From Thalassobius sp047123305 (lineage in GTDB: Bacteria > Pseudomonadota > Alphaproteobacteria > Rhodobacterales > Rhodobacteraceae), in assembly GCF_047123305.1 (NCBI RefSeq), contig NZ_CP138918.1, positions 1,612,001 to 1,676,000 of the forward strand: a stretch of DNA of 64,000 nt, written 5' to 3'. The notes under the pieces were generated by a model that was not told the DNA's origin, ran no database searches, and saw nothing but the letters and a program-made list of their open reading frames with translations. Positions 25,139 to 33,635 of this stretch are shown piece after piece. Every line of letters starts with the position of its first letter. Position 1 is the stretch's first letter. Both the position numbers and the translations under genes were made by a program.

Positions 25139-25175
25139 TTAGCGCAGTTAGCGCAACCATTTAGAGGTTAGCGCA
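25139..25175. promoter_or_regulatory. Three tandem TTAGCGCA sites upstream of pckA
   Basis: TTAGCGCA occurs at 25139-25146, 25148-25155 and 25168-25175, all in the same orientation, in the 380-nt pckA/chvI gap. The sites resemble half or degenerate copies of a LacI-type operator (GTTAGCGCtAAC). LacI-type regulators are known to control pckA in alphaproteobacteria (PckR, CceR), so gluconeogenic control is a reasonable inference. Confidence 0.5.
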
Positions 25176-25309
25176 ATCACCGGACTCCGGAGGCGGGCAA
25201 AGTTTCCGATACGCGCGGATTGGATGCATGAAAGTGAGACAAATTAGCCATTCCTAGAGGAATTCACCGCCAAAATGATTCCCGCGCTGGCCTGATTCGC
25301 AGTTTCCGA

Positions 25310-25339
25310 TTGATTGACCCAACAAATCTTGGGCATAAT
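25310..25339 (+). promoter_or_regulatory. Candidate promoter of chvI
   Basis: TTGATT and CATAAT are separated by 18 nt, with the start codon 42 nt further on. The -10 is good; the -35 is fair. Confidence 0.4.
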
Positions 25340-25381
25340 GAAAGAAAAAACAGGCAAGAAGAGCAGTAGAGGAATTCTCTC

Positions 25382-26083
25382 ATGTCGAAAATCGCCCTTG
25401 TGGACGACGACAGGAATATCCTGACGTCCGTCGCAATGACTCTTGAGGCTGAGGGCTTCGAGGTTGAAACCTATAACGATGGCCAATCAGCGCTGGATGC
25501 TTTTAACAAAAAGCTCCCCGATATGGCCGTTCTGGACATTAAAATGCCCCGGATGGACGGCATGGATCTGTTGCAGCGGCTGCGTCAGAAAACCACCATG
25601 CCGGTGATCTTTCTCACCTCGAAAGATGATGAGATCGATGAGGTTCTGGGCCTGCGCATGGGCGCAGATGACTATGTGAAGAAGCCGTTTTCGCAACGCC
25701 TTCTGGTCGAACGGATCCGTGCCCTGCTGCGCCGCAAAGATGTGGTGGAAGGCAATGTGGTTGAGGAAACCGAAGAGACCAAGGTGATGGAACGTGGCGA
25801 ATTGCGGATGGATCCACTGCGCCATTCGGTCAGCTGGAAGGGTCAGGACGTGACCCTCACCGTGACCGAGTTTCTGCTGCTGCAAGCGCTGGCGCAACGC
25901 CCCGGTTTTGTGAAATCGCGCGACCAGTTGATGGACGTGGCCTATGACGATCAGGTCTATGTGGATGACCGTACCATCGACAGCCACATCAAACGTCTGC
26001 GCAAGAAAATGCGCACCGTCGACAATGAGTTCTCGGCGATCGAGACGCTCTATGGCATCGGCTACCGTTACAACGACGAGTGA
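25382..26083 (+). CDS. chvI: Response regulator ChvI (OmpR family)
   Basis: This 233-residue regulator has a receiver domain (IALVDDDRNIL, phosphorylatable Asp in VLDIKMPRMDG, Lys in KKPFS) and an OmpR-type winged HTH at the C-terminus (TVTEFLLLQALAQRPGFVKSR). In alphaproteobacteria, ChvG-ChvI controls envelope and acid or host-related responses and central metabolism. AGAGGAA precedes the ATG. chvG follows after 13 nt. Confidence 0.93.
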   Translation: MSKIALVDDDRNILTSVAMTLEAEGFEVETYNDGQSALDAFNKKLPDMAVLDIKMPRMDGMDLLQRLRQKTTMPVIFLTSKDDEIDEVLGLRMGADDYVKKPFSQRLLVERIRALLRRKDVVEGNVVEETEETKVMERGELRMDPLRHSVSWKGQDVTLTVTEFLLLQALAQRPGFVKSRDQLMDVAYDDQVYVDDRTIDSHIKRLRKKMRTVDNEFSAIETLYGIGYRYNDE

Positions 26084-26096
26084 GGGCTAACCTCTC

Positions 26097-27809
26097 ATGG
26101 CTATGGCGGAAGGAATGAACTTGCCTCAACGTGGCGCACATCAGGACGGCGATGTGGTGCTGGGTGACGATTTCGTCGCCCCCGAGGCATTGGTTGAGAA
26201 GGAAATGCAGGCACGGCGCGATCGTCGGGGCCTGTGGTCGCTGAAGCGCTCGCCGCTGACACGCAAGATCATCACCTTTAACCTCATTGCGTTGAATATC
26301 CTGGTGGGCGGCGTTCTGATGCTGTCCTCCTCACAGGACAGTCTGGCGGTGGAGCGGGGCAATGCCTTGGTTTCACAGGCAGAATTGATTGCAGATGTGA
26401 TCGAGGCGCAGCTGGAAGAGACCGCTGAACCCCTGCAGTTGGGCGGTGTTCCGGACGTGTCTCGCACGCTTGAAGGGCTGGATCTACGCGAAGGTATCTC
26501 GCTGTTTGTGTTCGACCCCGCCGCCGAGGTCATCGCCGCTACACAAGGCCAAGGCATCGCCCAGACCGGGGCGCTGCCAGAGCCAGGCGCGACAGTGATC
26601 GTCGATGGCCTAAACGCCGTGTGGAACCTTCTGTCCGCCCCCTTCGCCCCCGACACAGCAACCCGTTTGCCAAGTGTTGAGGAACGGGCCGCAAAGCTTT
26701 CGGAGGCTACGCTGTCAGGTGCCACGCGGGTTGAGACTGGTCTGGCGGCGGATGGCGGCACGATCTTCACCGTTGCCACACCGGTTCTGAACAACGGTCA
26801 GGTTCTAGGCGTCGTGGCCTTGTCCAGTGCGGCCGGTGAGATTGACCAGTTGGTGCGGGAAGAACGCGAACGTGTGTTGCAGATGTTCCTGATCGCAACG
26901 CTGGTGTCCATTGGCCTTAGCCTTGTGCTGGCCTCGACCATTGCCAATCCGCTGAGCGATCTGGCCACCGCCGCTGAACTGGGCCGTGCCCGTGATGACG
27001 GACAAAAGGCCGGTGGGCGCATTCGCATCCCCGATCTGACCGCGCGCCCGGATGAAATCGGCCGCCTGTCCGGTGCCCTGCGCGGCATGGTCTCGGCGTT
27101 GTATGATCGGATCGACAGCAACGAACAGTTTGCCGCCGACGTGGCGCATGAGATCAAGAACCCGCTTGCCTCGCTCCGCTCCGCGGTGGGCAGCCTGCGG
27201 ATGGTCAAAAAGAAAGAGCACCGCGAAAAGCTGCTGGACGTAATTGACCACGATGTGCGCCGTCTGGACCGTTTGGTCAGCGATATTTCCAACGCATCGC
27301 GTCTGGACAGCGAACTGGTCAAGGAAGAGCAGGAAGCCTTTGATCTGATGAAGATGATGGGCAACATCAGTGAATATCTGGGCCAGCAGGCGGGTGAGGA
27401 CAGCATCGATTTCATCACCGACCTTCCAGATGAACCGGTTCAGATCATGGGGCTTGAGGCCCGTCTGGCACAGGTCTTTGTGAACCTCATCACCAATGCG
27501 ATTTCCTTCTGCGAAGAGGGCGATGCCATCCGCGTCTGGGCCCGCCGCCGGGAAAACCGCGTGTTGATCGTGGTCGAAGACACCGGCCCCGGCATTCCCG
27601 AACAGGCGCTGACCAAAGTGTTCAAACGTTTCTATTCGGAGCGGCCTGAAAACCAGTTCGGCAACAACTCTGGCCTTGGTCTGGCGATTTCAAAGCAGAT
27701 CGTGGAGGCCCACGGCGGCGTGATCTGGGCGGAAAACATCCGCCCCACCGATGCGGATCCGACCTCGGAACCGCTGGGTGCCCGCTTCGTGGTTGGCCTG
27801 CCGCTCTGA
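26097..27809 (+). CDS. chvG: Sensor histidine kinase ChvG
   Basis: This membrane kinase of 570 residues has a transmembrane helix near residues 60-78, a periplasmic sensor domain of about 180 residues, and a second helix near 262-282. HAMP and HisKA follow (VAHEIKNPLASLRSAVGSLR, the phosphoacceptor His), then a HATPase domain (NLITNAISFCEEG, EDTGPGIPEQ, NSGLGLAISKQIVEAHGG). It pairs with chvI, and hprK follows 5 nt downstream, so the block is likely one operon. Confidence 0.93.
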   Translation: MAMAEGMNLPQRGAHQDGDVVLGDDFVAPEALVEKEMQARRDRRGLWSLKRSPLTRKIITFNLIALNILVGGVLMLSSSQDSLAVERGNALVSQAELIADVIEAQLEETAEPLQLGGVPDVSRTLEGLDLREGISLFVFDPAAEVIAATQGQGIAQTGALPEPGATVIVDGLNAVWNLLSAPFAPDTATRLPSVEERAAKLSEATLSGATRVETGLAADGGTIFTVATPVLNNGQVLGVVALSSAAGEIDQLVREERERVLQMFLIATLVSIGLSLVLASTIANPLSDLATAAELGRARDDGQKAGGRIRIPDLTARPDEIGRLSGALRGMVSALYDRIDSNEQFAADVAHEIKNPLASLRSAVGSLRMVKKKEHREKLLDVIDHDVRRLDRLVSDISNASRLDSELVKEEQEAFDLMKMMGNISEYLGQQAGEDSIDFITDLPDEPVQIMGLEARLAQVFVNLITNAISFCEEGDAIRVWARRRENRVLIVVEDTGPGIPEQALTKVFKRFYSERPENQFGNNSGLGLAISKQIVEAHGGVIWAENIRPTDADPTSEPLGARFVVGLPL

Positions 27810-27814
27810 GCCGG

Positions 27815-28267
27815 GTGACTGCGGCAAGCGATCCCCGACCGTCCGACAAGGACTGCCTGATCCAACATGCAAGTGCCGTGGCCCATGCGGGCCGCGCCGT
27901 TGTCATCACCGGTCCCTCAGGTGCCGGTAAATCAGCGCTGGCGTTGCAGCTGATGGCGCTCGGGGCAGGGTTGGTTTCAGATGACCGCTGTTGTCTCTGG
28001 CGCCACGGAGACGATCTGTTTGTCGATGCACCCGCAGCGATCCGTGGGCGGGTTGAAGCCCGCAATCTCGGGATCTTGAACGCCGAAGCCGTTGGTCCTG
28101 TGCGGGTGGCTGCCTATATCTCTCTTGAGGATGTAGAAACGCAACGCTTGCCGGACCCCCGTAACATTTCGGTATTGGGTCTGACGCTGCCCCTGCTACA
28201 CACAGTGCAGGCGCAGCATTTTGCACCAGCGATTCTACAATATCTGAAAGCCGGACGGTGGGCCTGA
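27815..28267 (+). CDS. hprK: HPr kinase/phosphorylase, short alphaproteobacterial form
   Basis: This 150-residue protein is the C-terminal catalytic domain only, as is usual in alphaproteobacteria. It has a P-loop (ITGPSGAGKSALALQLM) and LVSDDRC. It phosphorylates and dephosphorylates a Ser of HPr (see ptsH at 29617). It starts with GTG 5 nt after chvG, linking two-component signalling with the regulatory PTS. Confidence 0.92.
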   Translation: MTAASDPRPSDKDCLIQHASAVAHAGRAVVITGPSGAGKSALALQLMALGAGLVSDDRCCLWRHGDDLFVDAPAAIRGRVEARNLGILNAEAVGPVRVAAYISLEDVETQRLPDPRNISVLGLTLPLLHTVQAQHFAPAILQYLKAGRWA

Positions 28268-28295
28268 ACATCCCCCCCCAAGCAACGGAGACGAC

Positions 28296-29207
28296 ATGAG
28301 CGACGCACAGCAAAGGATCATCCTGCTGACCGGCCCTTCGGGGGCAGGGCGCTCTACCGCGATCCGCGCGCTGGAGGATCTGGGCTTTGAGGCGATCGAC
28401 AACCTGCCTCTATCACTGCTGCCGCGTTTGCTGGAAGGTCCGCCAATGGACCGCGAACTGGTGCTGGGTCTGGATGTGCGCAACCGTGACTTTTCGGCCA
28501 ATGCGCTGATCGAAACGCTGGACCGCCTGCAGGATATGGCCGGGGTTGCGCCTGAGCTGGTCTATGTCGACTGCCAACCCGAAGTGTTGCTGCGCCGTTT
28601 TTCAGAAACCCGTCGTCGCCACCCGCTGGCCCCGGCCGAAAGCCCCGATCAGGGCATTCAGCGCGAGTTGGACTTGCTGGTGCCGATCCGCGCACGGGCG
28701 GATATCCTCATCGACAGTTCAGATCTGACCCCGCATGATCTGCGGGCCGAGATTGAGCGCATGGTCACCCCCGAAGATGGCGCGCGTCTGGCCGTTTCGG
28801 TAAACTCCTTCAGCTACAAACGCGGGCTGCCCCGTGGCATGGACATGGTGCTGGACTGCCGTTTCCTGCGCAATCCCTATTGGGAACCCTCGCTGCGGGC
28901 CTTGAATGGCACCAGCGCTGAGGTGGCGGACTATGTTGGGCAGGACGAACGGTTTGATGCGTTCTTTGCCAAAGTGAAGGATTTGACAGAGCTGTTGCTG
29001 CCGGCCTATCTGGCCGAAGGTAAGGCGCATTTCGCGCTGGGGTTTGGCTGCACAGGCGGTCAGCACCGGTCAGTTGCAATTGCAGAAAAGATGTCGCAGG
29101 CCCTTGCGGAGCATGGCTGGCAGGTGTCAACTAGGCACCGCGAGTTGGAGCGGGCGCAGCAAGCACCCGGTCGCAAACAACCGCATGAACCTGCGGATCA
29201 AGGATAA
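28296..29207 (+). CDS. rapZ: RapZ / YvcJ-family nucleotide-binding protein (RNase adapter)
   Basis: This 303-residue P-loop protein has Walker A GPSGAGRST at the N-terminus and the family C-terminal motif FGCTGGQHRSVAIAEKM. In enterobacteria RapZ guides RNase E to a small RNA controlling glucosamine synthesis; in alphaproteobacteria its place in the PTS operon is conserved but its role is less clear. It lies 28 nt after hprK. Confidence 0.92.
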   Translation: MSDAQQRIILLTGPSGAGRSTAIRALEDLGFEAIDNLPLSLLPRLLEGPPMDRELVLGLDVRNRDFSANALIETLDRLQDMAGVAPELVYVDCQPEVLLRRFSETRRRHPLAPAESPDQGIQRELDLLVPIRARADILIDSSDLTPHDLRAEIERMVTPEDGARLAVSVNSFSYKRGLPRGMDMVLDCRFLRNPYWEPSLRALNGTSAEVADYVGQDERFDAFFAKVKDLTELLLPAYLAEGKAHFALGFGCTGGQHRSVAIAEKMSQALAEHGWQVSTRHRELERAQQAPGRKQPHEPADQG

Positions 29208-29217
29208 GGAAGCGAGC

Positions 29218-29613
29218 GTGATCGGTATCGTCATCGTCGCGCATGGAGGATTGGCCAAAGAATACCTCTCGGCCATTGAGCATGTTGTTGGGAAACAGCC
29301 CGGCATCAAGGCGATCTCCATCGAAGCAGAACATGATCGGCAGACCAAGCAATCCGAGATCTGCAAAGCCGCCGACGAGGTGGACCAGGGCGAAGGTGTT
29401 GTTGTGGTCACGGATATGTTTGGCGGCTCGCCCTCCAACCTGTCCCTGATGGCCTGCCAACCCGACAACCGCCGGATCATGTATGGGGCAAACCTGCCTA
29501 TGCTGATCAAACTGGCCAAGACCCGCCATCTGGGGGTTGCGGATGCGGTGCGCACCGCAACCGAGGCGGGGCGGAAATACATTGACAGCCAGATCGTCAG
29601 AAAAGACATTTAG
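29218..29613 (+). CDS. PTS EIIA component (mannose/fructose family), regulatory
   Basis: This 131-residue EIIA has the active-site His9 in IVIVAHGGL and the conserved VVVVTDMFGGSPSN. The start is GTG 29218 behind AAGGAAG; upstream in-frame starts would overlap rapZ. No EIIB or EIIC gene is present, so this is a regulatory, non-transporting PTS protein of the ManX/PtsM type common in alphaproteobacteria. Confidence 0.9.
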   Translation: MIGIVIVAHGGLAKEYLSAIEHVVGKQPGIKAISIEAEHDRQTKQSEICKAADEVDQGEGVVVVTDMFGGSPSNLSLMACQPDNRRIMYGANLPMLIKLAKTRHLGVADAVRTATEAGRKYIDSQIVRKDI

Positions 29614-29616
29614 ACC

Positions 29617-29895
29617 ATGAGCCAGACCACTTTGCGGCAGTTGCCGATCATCAACGTCAAGGGGCTGCATGCCCGTGCTTCTGCCAAACTTGTTGAGGTT
29701 GTTGAAGGATTTGACGCTACGGCAGAGGTGTCAAAGGATGGCATGTCGGCCTCAGGCGACAGCATTATGGGGCTTTTGATGTTGGCAGCATCAAAGGGAA
29801 CCACTATTGAGGTTCAGACCTCCGGCGCAGATGCAGAGGCGCTGGCGGACGCGATCGAGGCCCTTGTGGCCGATCGTTTTGGTGAGGACATGTAA
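29617..29895 (+). CDS. ptsH: Phosphocarrier protein HPr
   Basis: This 92-residue HPr has the phosphoacceptor His18 in VKGLHARASAKLV and the regulatory Ser49 in SGDSIMGLLMLAASKG, the target of HprK. It sits 3 nt after the EIIA gene. Enzyme I is not in the window. Confidence 0.95.
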   Translation: MSQTTLRQLPIINVKGLHARASAKLVEVVEGFDATAEVSKDGMSASGDSIMGLLMLAASKGTTIEVQTSGADAEALADAIEALVADRFGEDM

Positions 29896-29913
29896 GCACG
29901 CCGCGGCGCGTGC
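29896..29913 (+). other. Small hairpin after ptsH
   Basis: GCACGC and GCGTGC pair around a 6-nt loop in the 45-nt gap between ptsH and the acyltransferase gene. No T-run follows. Confidence 0.3.
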
Positions 29914-29940
29914 CAGAAGAATGTAAGAGGCGCAGCATTG

Positions 29941-30816
29941 GTGGACAGCTCTCAGAACAGCGGGGTGGAGCAATCAGCCTCCCCTCAGAGCCCGACCACC
30001 TATGATCGCCGGTCCCTCACCTACGCAAACTCTTTTGACAGCGGTCCACAGGTTCTGGCGATCAAAACGCTGGAATGGCTGACGGGCAAATTCTCGATCC
30101 TGCGGATGATCCGGCGGTTTGAAAAGAACGGCGCCCCGGAAGGGCAGGCGTTCTGGCGCGGCGCGCTGGACGTGATGGGGATCCCGCTGGAAACCCCGCA
30201 AGAGCAGATCAACAACATCCCCGAAACCGGCCCCGTGGTGATTGTTGCTAACCACCCACATGGGCTGGTGGATGGGATGATTCTGGCTGACCTGATTGGC
30301 CGCCGCCGTCCCGATTACCGCATTCTGACCCGCGCTTTGCTGACAGGGATTGATGAGGTGGCCTCGTCCTACCTGATCCCGGTGCCTTTCCCACATGAAG
30401 AAGATGCGCAGCGCAAAAGCGTGGAGATGCGGGCGGCAGCCATGGCTTACCTAAAGGCGGGTGGCGTGGTCTCGGTCTTCCCCTCTGGCGTTGTGGCTTC
30501 GTCAGATACGATGTTCGGCCCGGTGCAGGAACGCGAATGGAACGTCTTCACCGCGCAGTTGATCCGCCGGTCGGGCGCGACTGTGGTGCCGATCCATTTT
30601 CCCGGCCAGAACTCGCGTTGGTATCAGATCGCCAACCGCCTTTCGGCGACTTTGCGGCAAGGGCTGTTGCTGCATGAGATCGTGCACAGCTGCAACAAAC
30701 CGCAGCGCCCCGTGGTGGGGGCACCTCTGGATGAAGAACAGATGGCGCGGCTGGCCTCTGATCCACGTGGCTTTATTGCCTGGCTCCGGGACCATACCCT
30801 GTCTCTCAAAGGCTGA
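29941..30816 (+). CDS. PlsC-type lysophospholipid/glycerol acyltransferase
   Basis: The protein of 291 residues has the acyltransferase motif I HX4D-like NHPHGLVDG (near residue 103), motif III VFPSGVVASS and downstream VPIHFPGQNS. It is a putative 1-acylglycerol-3-phosphate or ornithine-lipid-type acyltransferase. Start: GTG 29941 or TTG 29938, both behind TAAGAGG; the choice changes one residue. It may belong to the chvI-ptsH transcription unit. Confidence 0.8.
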   Translation: MDSSQNSGVEQSASPQSPTTYDRRSLTYANSFDSGPQVLAIKTLEWLTGKFSILRMIRRFEKNGAPEGQAFWRGALDVMGIPLETPQEQINNIPETGPVVIVANHPHGLVDGMILADLIGRRRPDYRILTRALLTGIDEVASSYLIPVPFPHEEDAQRKSVEMRAAAMAYLKAGGVVSVFPSGVVASSDTMFGPVQEREWNVFTAQLIRRSGATVVPIHFPGQNSRWYQIANRLSATLRQGLLLHEIVHSCNKPQRPVVGAPLDEEQMARLASDPRGFIAWLRDHTLSLKG

Positions 30817-30839
30817 GGCTTCTGGGCCGCCCGAAATAG

Positions 30840-30877
30840 AAAACGCCGCGCAGTCTGGTCGGACCGCGCGGCGTTTT
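30840..30877. terminator. Bidirectional terminator between acyltransferase and hbd
   Basis: AACGCCGCGC and GCGCGGCGTT pair around 14 nt, with A-run on the left and TTTT on the right, so it can stop both convergent genes. Confidence 0.8.
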
Positions 30878-30896
30878 CCGTTTTAGATCATGGCAG

Positions 30897-31772
30897 TCAA
30901 CGGGTCGGAACCGGCGTATCACCGCGGTAATCATAGAAGCCACGGCCAGCCTTGCGGCCCAGCCAGCCAGCTTCGACATATTTCACCAGCAGCGGGCAGG
31001 GGCGGTATTTGGTGTCGGCCAGGCCATCATGCAGCACGTTCATAATCGCCAAACAGGTGTCCAGACCAATGAAGTCCGCCAGTTCCAGCGGCCCCATCGG
31101 ATGGTTCGCGCCCAGCTTCATGGCGCTGTCGATCGAGGCCACGTTGCCCACACCTTCGTACAACGTGTAACAGGCTTCGTTGATCATCGGGATCAGGATG
31201 CGGTTCACGATGAAGGCTGGAAAATCCTCGGCGCTGGCGGCGGTTTTATCCAACCGTTCAACGATCTTCAGACAGGCCTCATAGGTTTCCTTGTCGGTGG
31301 CAATGCCGCGGATCAGTTCGACCAGTTTCATCAAAGGCACCGGATTCATGAAATGGAAGCCCATGAATTTTTCCGGTCGGTCGGTGCGGCTGGCCAGACG
31401 GGTGATCGAAATTGACGATGTGTTTGAGGTCAGGATCGTATGTGGCAGTAGATGCGGCGTCAGCTGATCGAAAATCGCCTGTTTCACCGTCTCACGTTCG
31501 GTTGCGGCCTCAATCACCAGATCGGTCTGCCCCAGATCGGGCAGTTGCAATGTGGTTTTGATCCGCGCCAGCGCCCCATCCCGATCCTCTGCCGAGATCT
31601 TCTCGCGGCTGACCTGGCGGTCCAGGTTGCGAGTGATCAAGACAACGGCCTTGTCCAGCGCATCCTGATTAACGTCGTTGAGCAGTACATCGTAACCTGC
31701 CAGCGCCATCACATGGGCGATGCCGTTGCCCATCTGGCCGGCCCCAATCACCCCGATCTTCTGAATCTCCAT
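30897..31772 (-). CDS. 3-hydroxybutyryl-CoA dehydrogenase
   Basis: The protein of 291 residues has an N-terminal NAD-binding motif (IGVIGAGQMGNGIAHVMALAG), the catalytic His-containing segment MGFHFMNPVPLMKLVE and the dimerisation domain (LGANHPMGPLELADFIGLD). It interconverts acetoacetyl-CoA and 3-hydroxybutyryl-CoA. ATG 31772 was chosen for the family N-terminus and an AAAGGGA upstream; in-frame sequence extending to 31907 is not family-like. Confidence 0.93.
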   Translation of the reverse strand: MEIQKIGVIGAGQMGNGIAHVMALAGYDVLLNDVNQDALDKAVVLITRNLDRQVSREKISAEDRDGALARIKTTLQLPDLGQTDLVIEAATERETVKQAIFDQLTPHLLPHTILTSNTSSISITRLASRTDRPEKFMGFHFMNPVPLMKLVELIRGIATDKETYEACLKIVERLDKTAASAEDFPAFIVNRILIPMINEACYTLYEGVGNVASIDSAMKLGANHPMGPLELADFIGLDTCLAIMNVLHDGLADTKYRPCPLLVKYVEAGWLGRKAGRGFYDYRGDTPVPTR

Positions 31773-31959
31773 GATCCATCCCTTTGTAAATCTGCCGGAA
31801 CCATAGGCCTGTTCCGCGCGCGGCTGCAAGGCCGTCCTCCTACGGGGCAGTGGTTTCGTGCTGTGGCAACCGCGCCGACGGATGCGCGGGATTTTCGCCA
31901 AATCCAATCATTAGCGGTTTGGCAATCTTTTGCGGGCAGTCTGGGGCCGGGTGAAAGAA

Positions 31960-32766
31960 ATGGGGGGTGACATGGTCATCTTGCAACAAGGCGGCATGCT
32001 GGTGCCGCGCGATGAATTGCGTGTGCCAAATCCGGGTTTGGATTTTCGTGACAAACATAGCCCTGAGGGTCCGGGTTATGTGCTTTTTCTGGGGGGGTCG
32101 GAAACCTACGGGCGTTGCGTCCGGCAGCCGTTTCCCAGTCTTTTCAAACGCCTAAACGGGAGTGAGGTGCTGAACCTCGGGCTGCCCAACGCGGGCTATG
32201 ATACGATCGCAACCGATCCGGATGTTGTGGCAAGGGCGCGTCAGGCAAAGCTGGTTGTTTTGCAACTGATGGGCGCGCATCTGATGACGAATCGGTTCTA
32301 CAAGGTTCACCGACGGCGCAATGACCGGTTCCTGAAGGCCACCGCGTCGCTTAAGACGCTTTATCCGGATGTGGATTTCTCCCAGTTTGCCTTTGTCGGG
32401 CATATGTTGCGCCGCCTGCAACGGGTCGATCCAGACAGTTTTGCGCTCCTCGTCGCCGGGTTGCAGCAGGGCTGGCAGCAGCGGTTGGTGCAGATGCAGC
32501 AGCTCTACCGCCGTCCGATGGTGTTCCTCTGGCTGGACCACGGTCTGGGGCCGGCAGATGTGACCCTGACGGAACCGGCGTTTGCACAGGCGGGCCTTGC
32601 CGGCGAACGGCTGTTGCGGGTTGGGCCCGCGCCACTTGGGCGGATGTTCCTGCACCCTGAGGCGGGTGGCCCGTCAGTGGCTCTGGCCCCGGGCTACCAT
32701 CAACGCATTGCGTTGGAACTGGCAGACTGGTTGCCGCCATTAATGAAGGCTGCAGGGCCGCTATGA
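31960..32766 (+). CDS. DUF6473-like protein (roseobacter family of unknown function)
   Basis: This protein of about 268 residues resembles a Rhodobacterales family I recall as DUF6473. Recognisable stretches are VLFLGGSETYGRCVRQPFP, NLGLPNAGYDT and QLMGAHLMTNRFYKVHRRRNDRFL. The GGSETYG and N-G-PNAG pattern suggests an SGNH-hydrolase-like fold in which the catalytic Ser lies in GGS. The start is uncertain (ATG 31960 or 31972). Some roseobacter relatives sit near sulfotransferase or surface-glycan genes, which is not the case here. Confidence 0.6.
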   Translation: MGGDMVILQQGGMLVPRDELRVPNPGLDFRDKHSPEGPGYVLFLGGSETYGRCVRQPFPSLFKRLNGSEVLNLGLPNAGYDTIATDPDVVARARQAKLVVLQLMGAHLMTNRFYKVHRRRNDRFLKATASLKTLYPDVDFSQFAFVGHMLRRLQRVDPDSFALLVAGLQQGWQQRLVQMQQLYRRPMVFLWLDHGLGPADVTLTEPAFAQAGLAGERLLRVGPAPLGRMFLHPEAGGPSVALAPGYHQRIALELADWLPPLMKAAGPL

Positions 32767-32858
32767 GGTGAACAGTCCACAGGCAAGCTTTGGCCGATGA
32801 CGTTAGGGCAGGGTGCGCAGGGCTTCTGCTGAGGCGCGCCGCACCCTATTTCAGGGGT

Positions 32859-33611
32859 ATGAAACACCTCGCCGCCCTTTTCCTGAGCCTTCTTTCGCTG
32901 TCCGCCCCGGTGCAGGCGTCGCCTGTCGAAGGTCAGGAGTGCGTTGTGCTGCTGCACGGGTTGGCACGCACCGATGCCTCCTTTGTGGTGCTCGAACAGG
33001 TGCTGGATCATCACGGCTATCACGTGGTGCGGCCAGGCTATCCGTCGACCAAAGAAACCATCACCAACCTCGCCATCAACACGCTACCCGCCGCGTTGGA
33101 CGCCTGCGCCGGCGCGCGCACCCATGTGGTGACGCACTCGATGGGCGGGATCCTGCTGCGGGTTTGGCTGGCAGGGCATGAGGTGGACCAGCTGGGGCGC
33201 GTGGTGATGCTGTCGCCGCCCAATCACGGCTCCGAAGTGGTGGACGTGCTGTCGGATCTGGAACCCTTTGAATGGTTCAACGGCCCCGCAGGTCTTCAAC
33301 TGCGGACGGACGAGAAAGGCTTGCCTGCGCATCTGCCGCCGGTGGGGTTCGAACTTGGCGTGATTGCGGGAAACCAATCTTTGAACCCGATCTTTTCGGC
33401 CATGATTGAGGGCGCGGATGACGGCAAGGTTTCGGTTGCCTCAACGCGCGTGGAGGGCATGGCCGATCATATCGTGTTGCCGGTGACGCATACATTTATG
33501 ATGAACAACCCCTTGGTTATTGCGGAAACGCTGCATTTCCTTGAGAACGGGGCATTCGATCATGAGATGACCTGGGGCGATGCGCTGGTGGACCTGCCAG
33601 AAGCGGACTGA
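32859..33611 (+). CDS. Secreted alpha/beta-hydrolase (lipase-like)
   Basis: This protein of 250 residues has a signal peptide (MKHLAALFLSLLSLSAPVQA). The hydrolase fold shows an oxyanion segment VVLLHGLART, the nucleophile in VTHSMGG and a His near the C-terminus (PVTHTFMM). Asp in DDGKVSV is the likely acid. This is typical of EstA/LipA-like triacylglycerol lipases or acetyltransferases acting in the periplasm. ATG 32859 follows AGGGG. phnM starts 24 nt downstream. Confidence 0.78.
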   Translation: MKHLAALFLSLLSLSAPVQASPVEGQECVVLLHGLARTDASFVVLEQVLDHHGYHVVRPGYPSTKETITNLAINTLPAALDACAGARTHVVTHSMGGILLRVWLAGHEVDQLGRVVMLSPPNHGSEVVDVLSDLEPFEWFNGPAGLQLRTDEKGLPAHLPPVGFELGVIAGNQSLNPIFSAMIEGADDGKVSVASTRVEGMADHIVLPVTHTFMMNNPLVIAETLHFLENGAFDHEMTWGDALVDLPEAD

Positions 33612-33635
33612 CCCTGGAAGAAAACGGGGCCCGCG

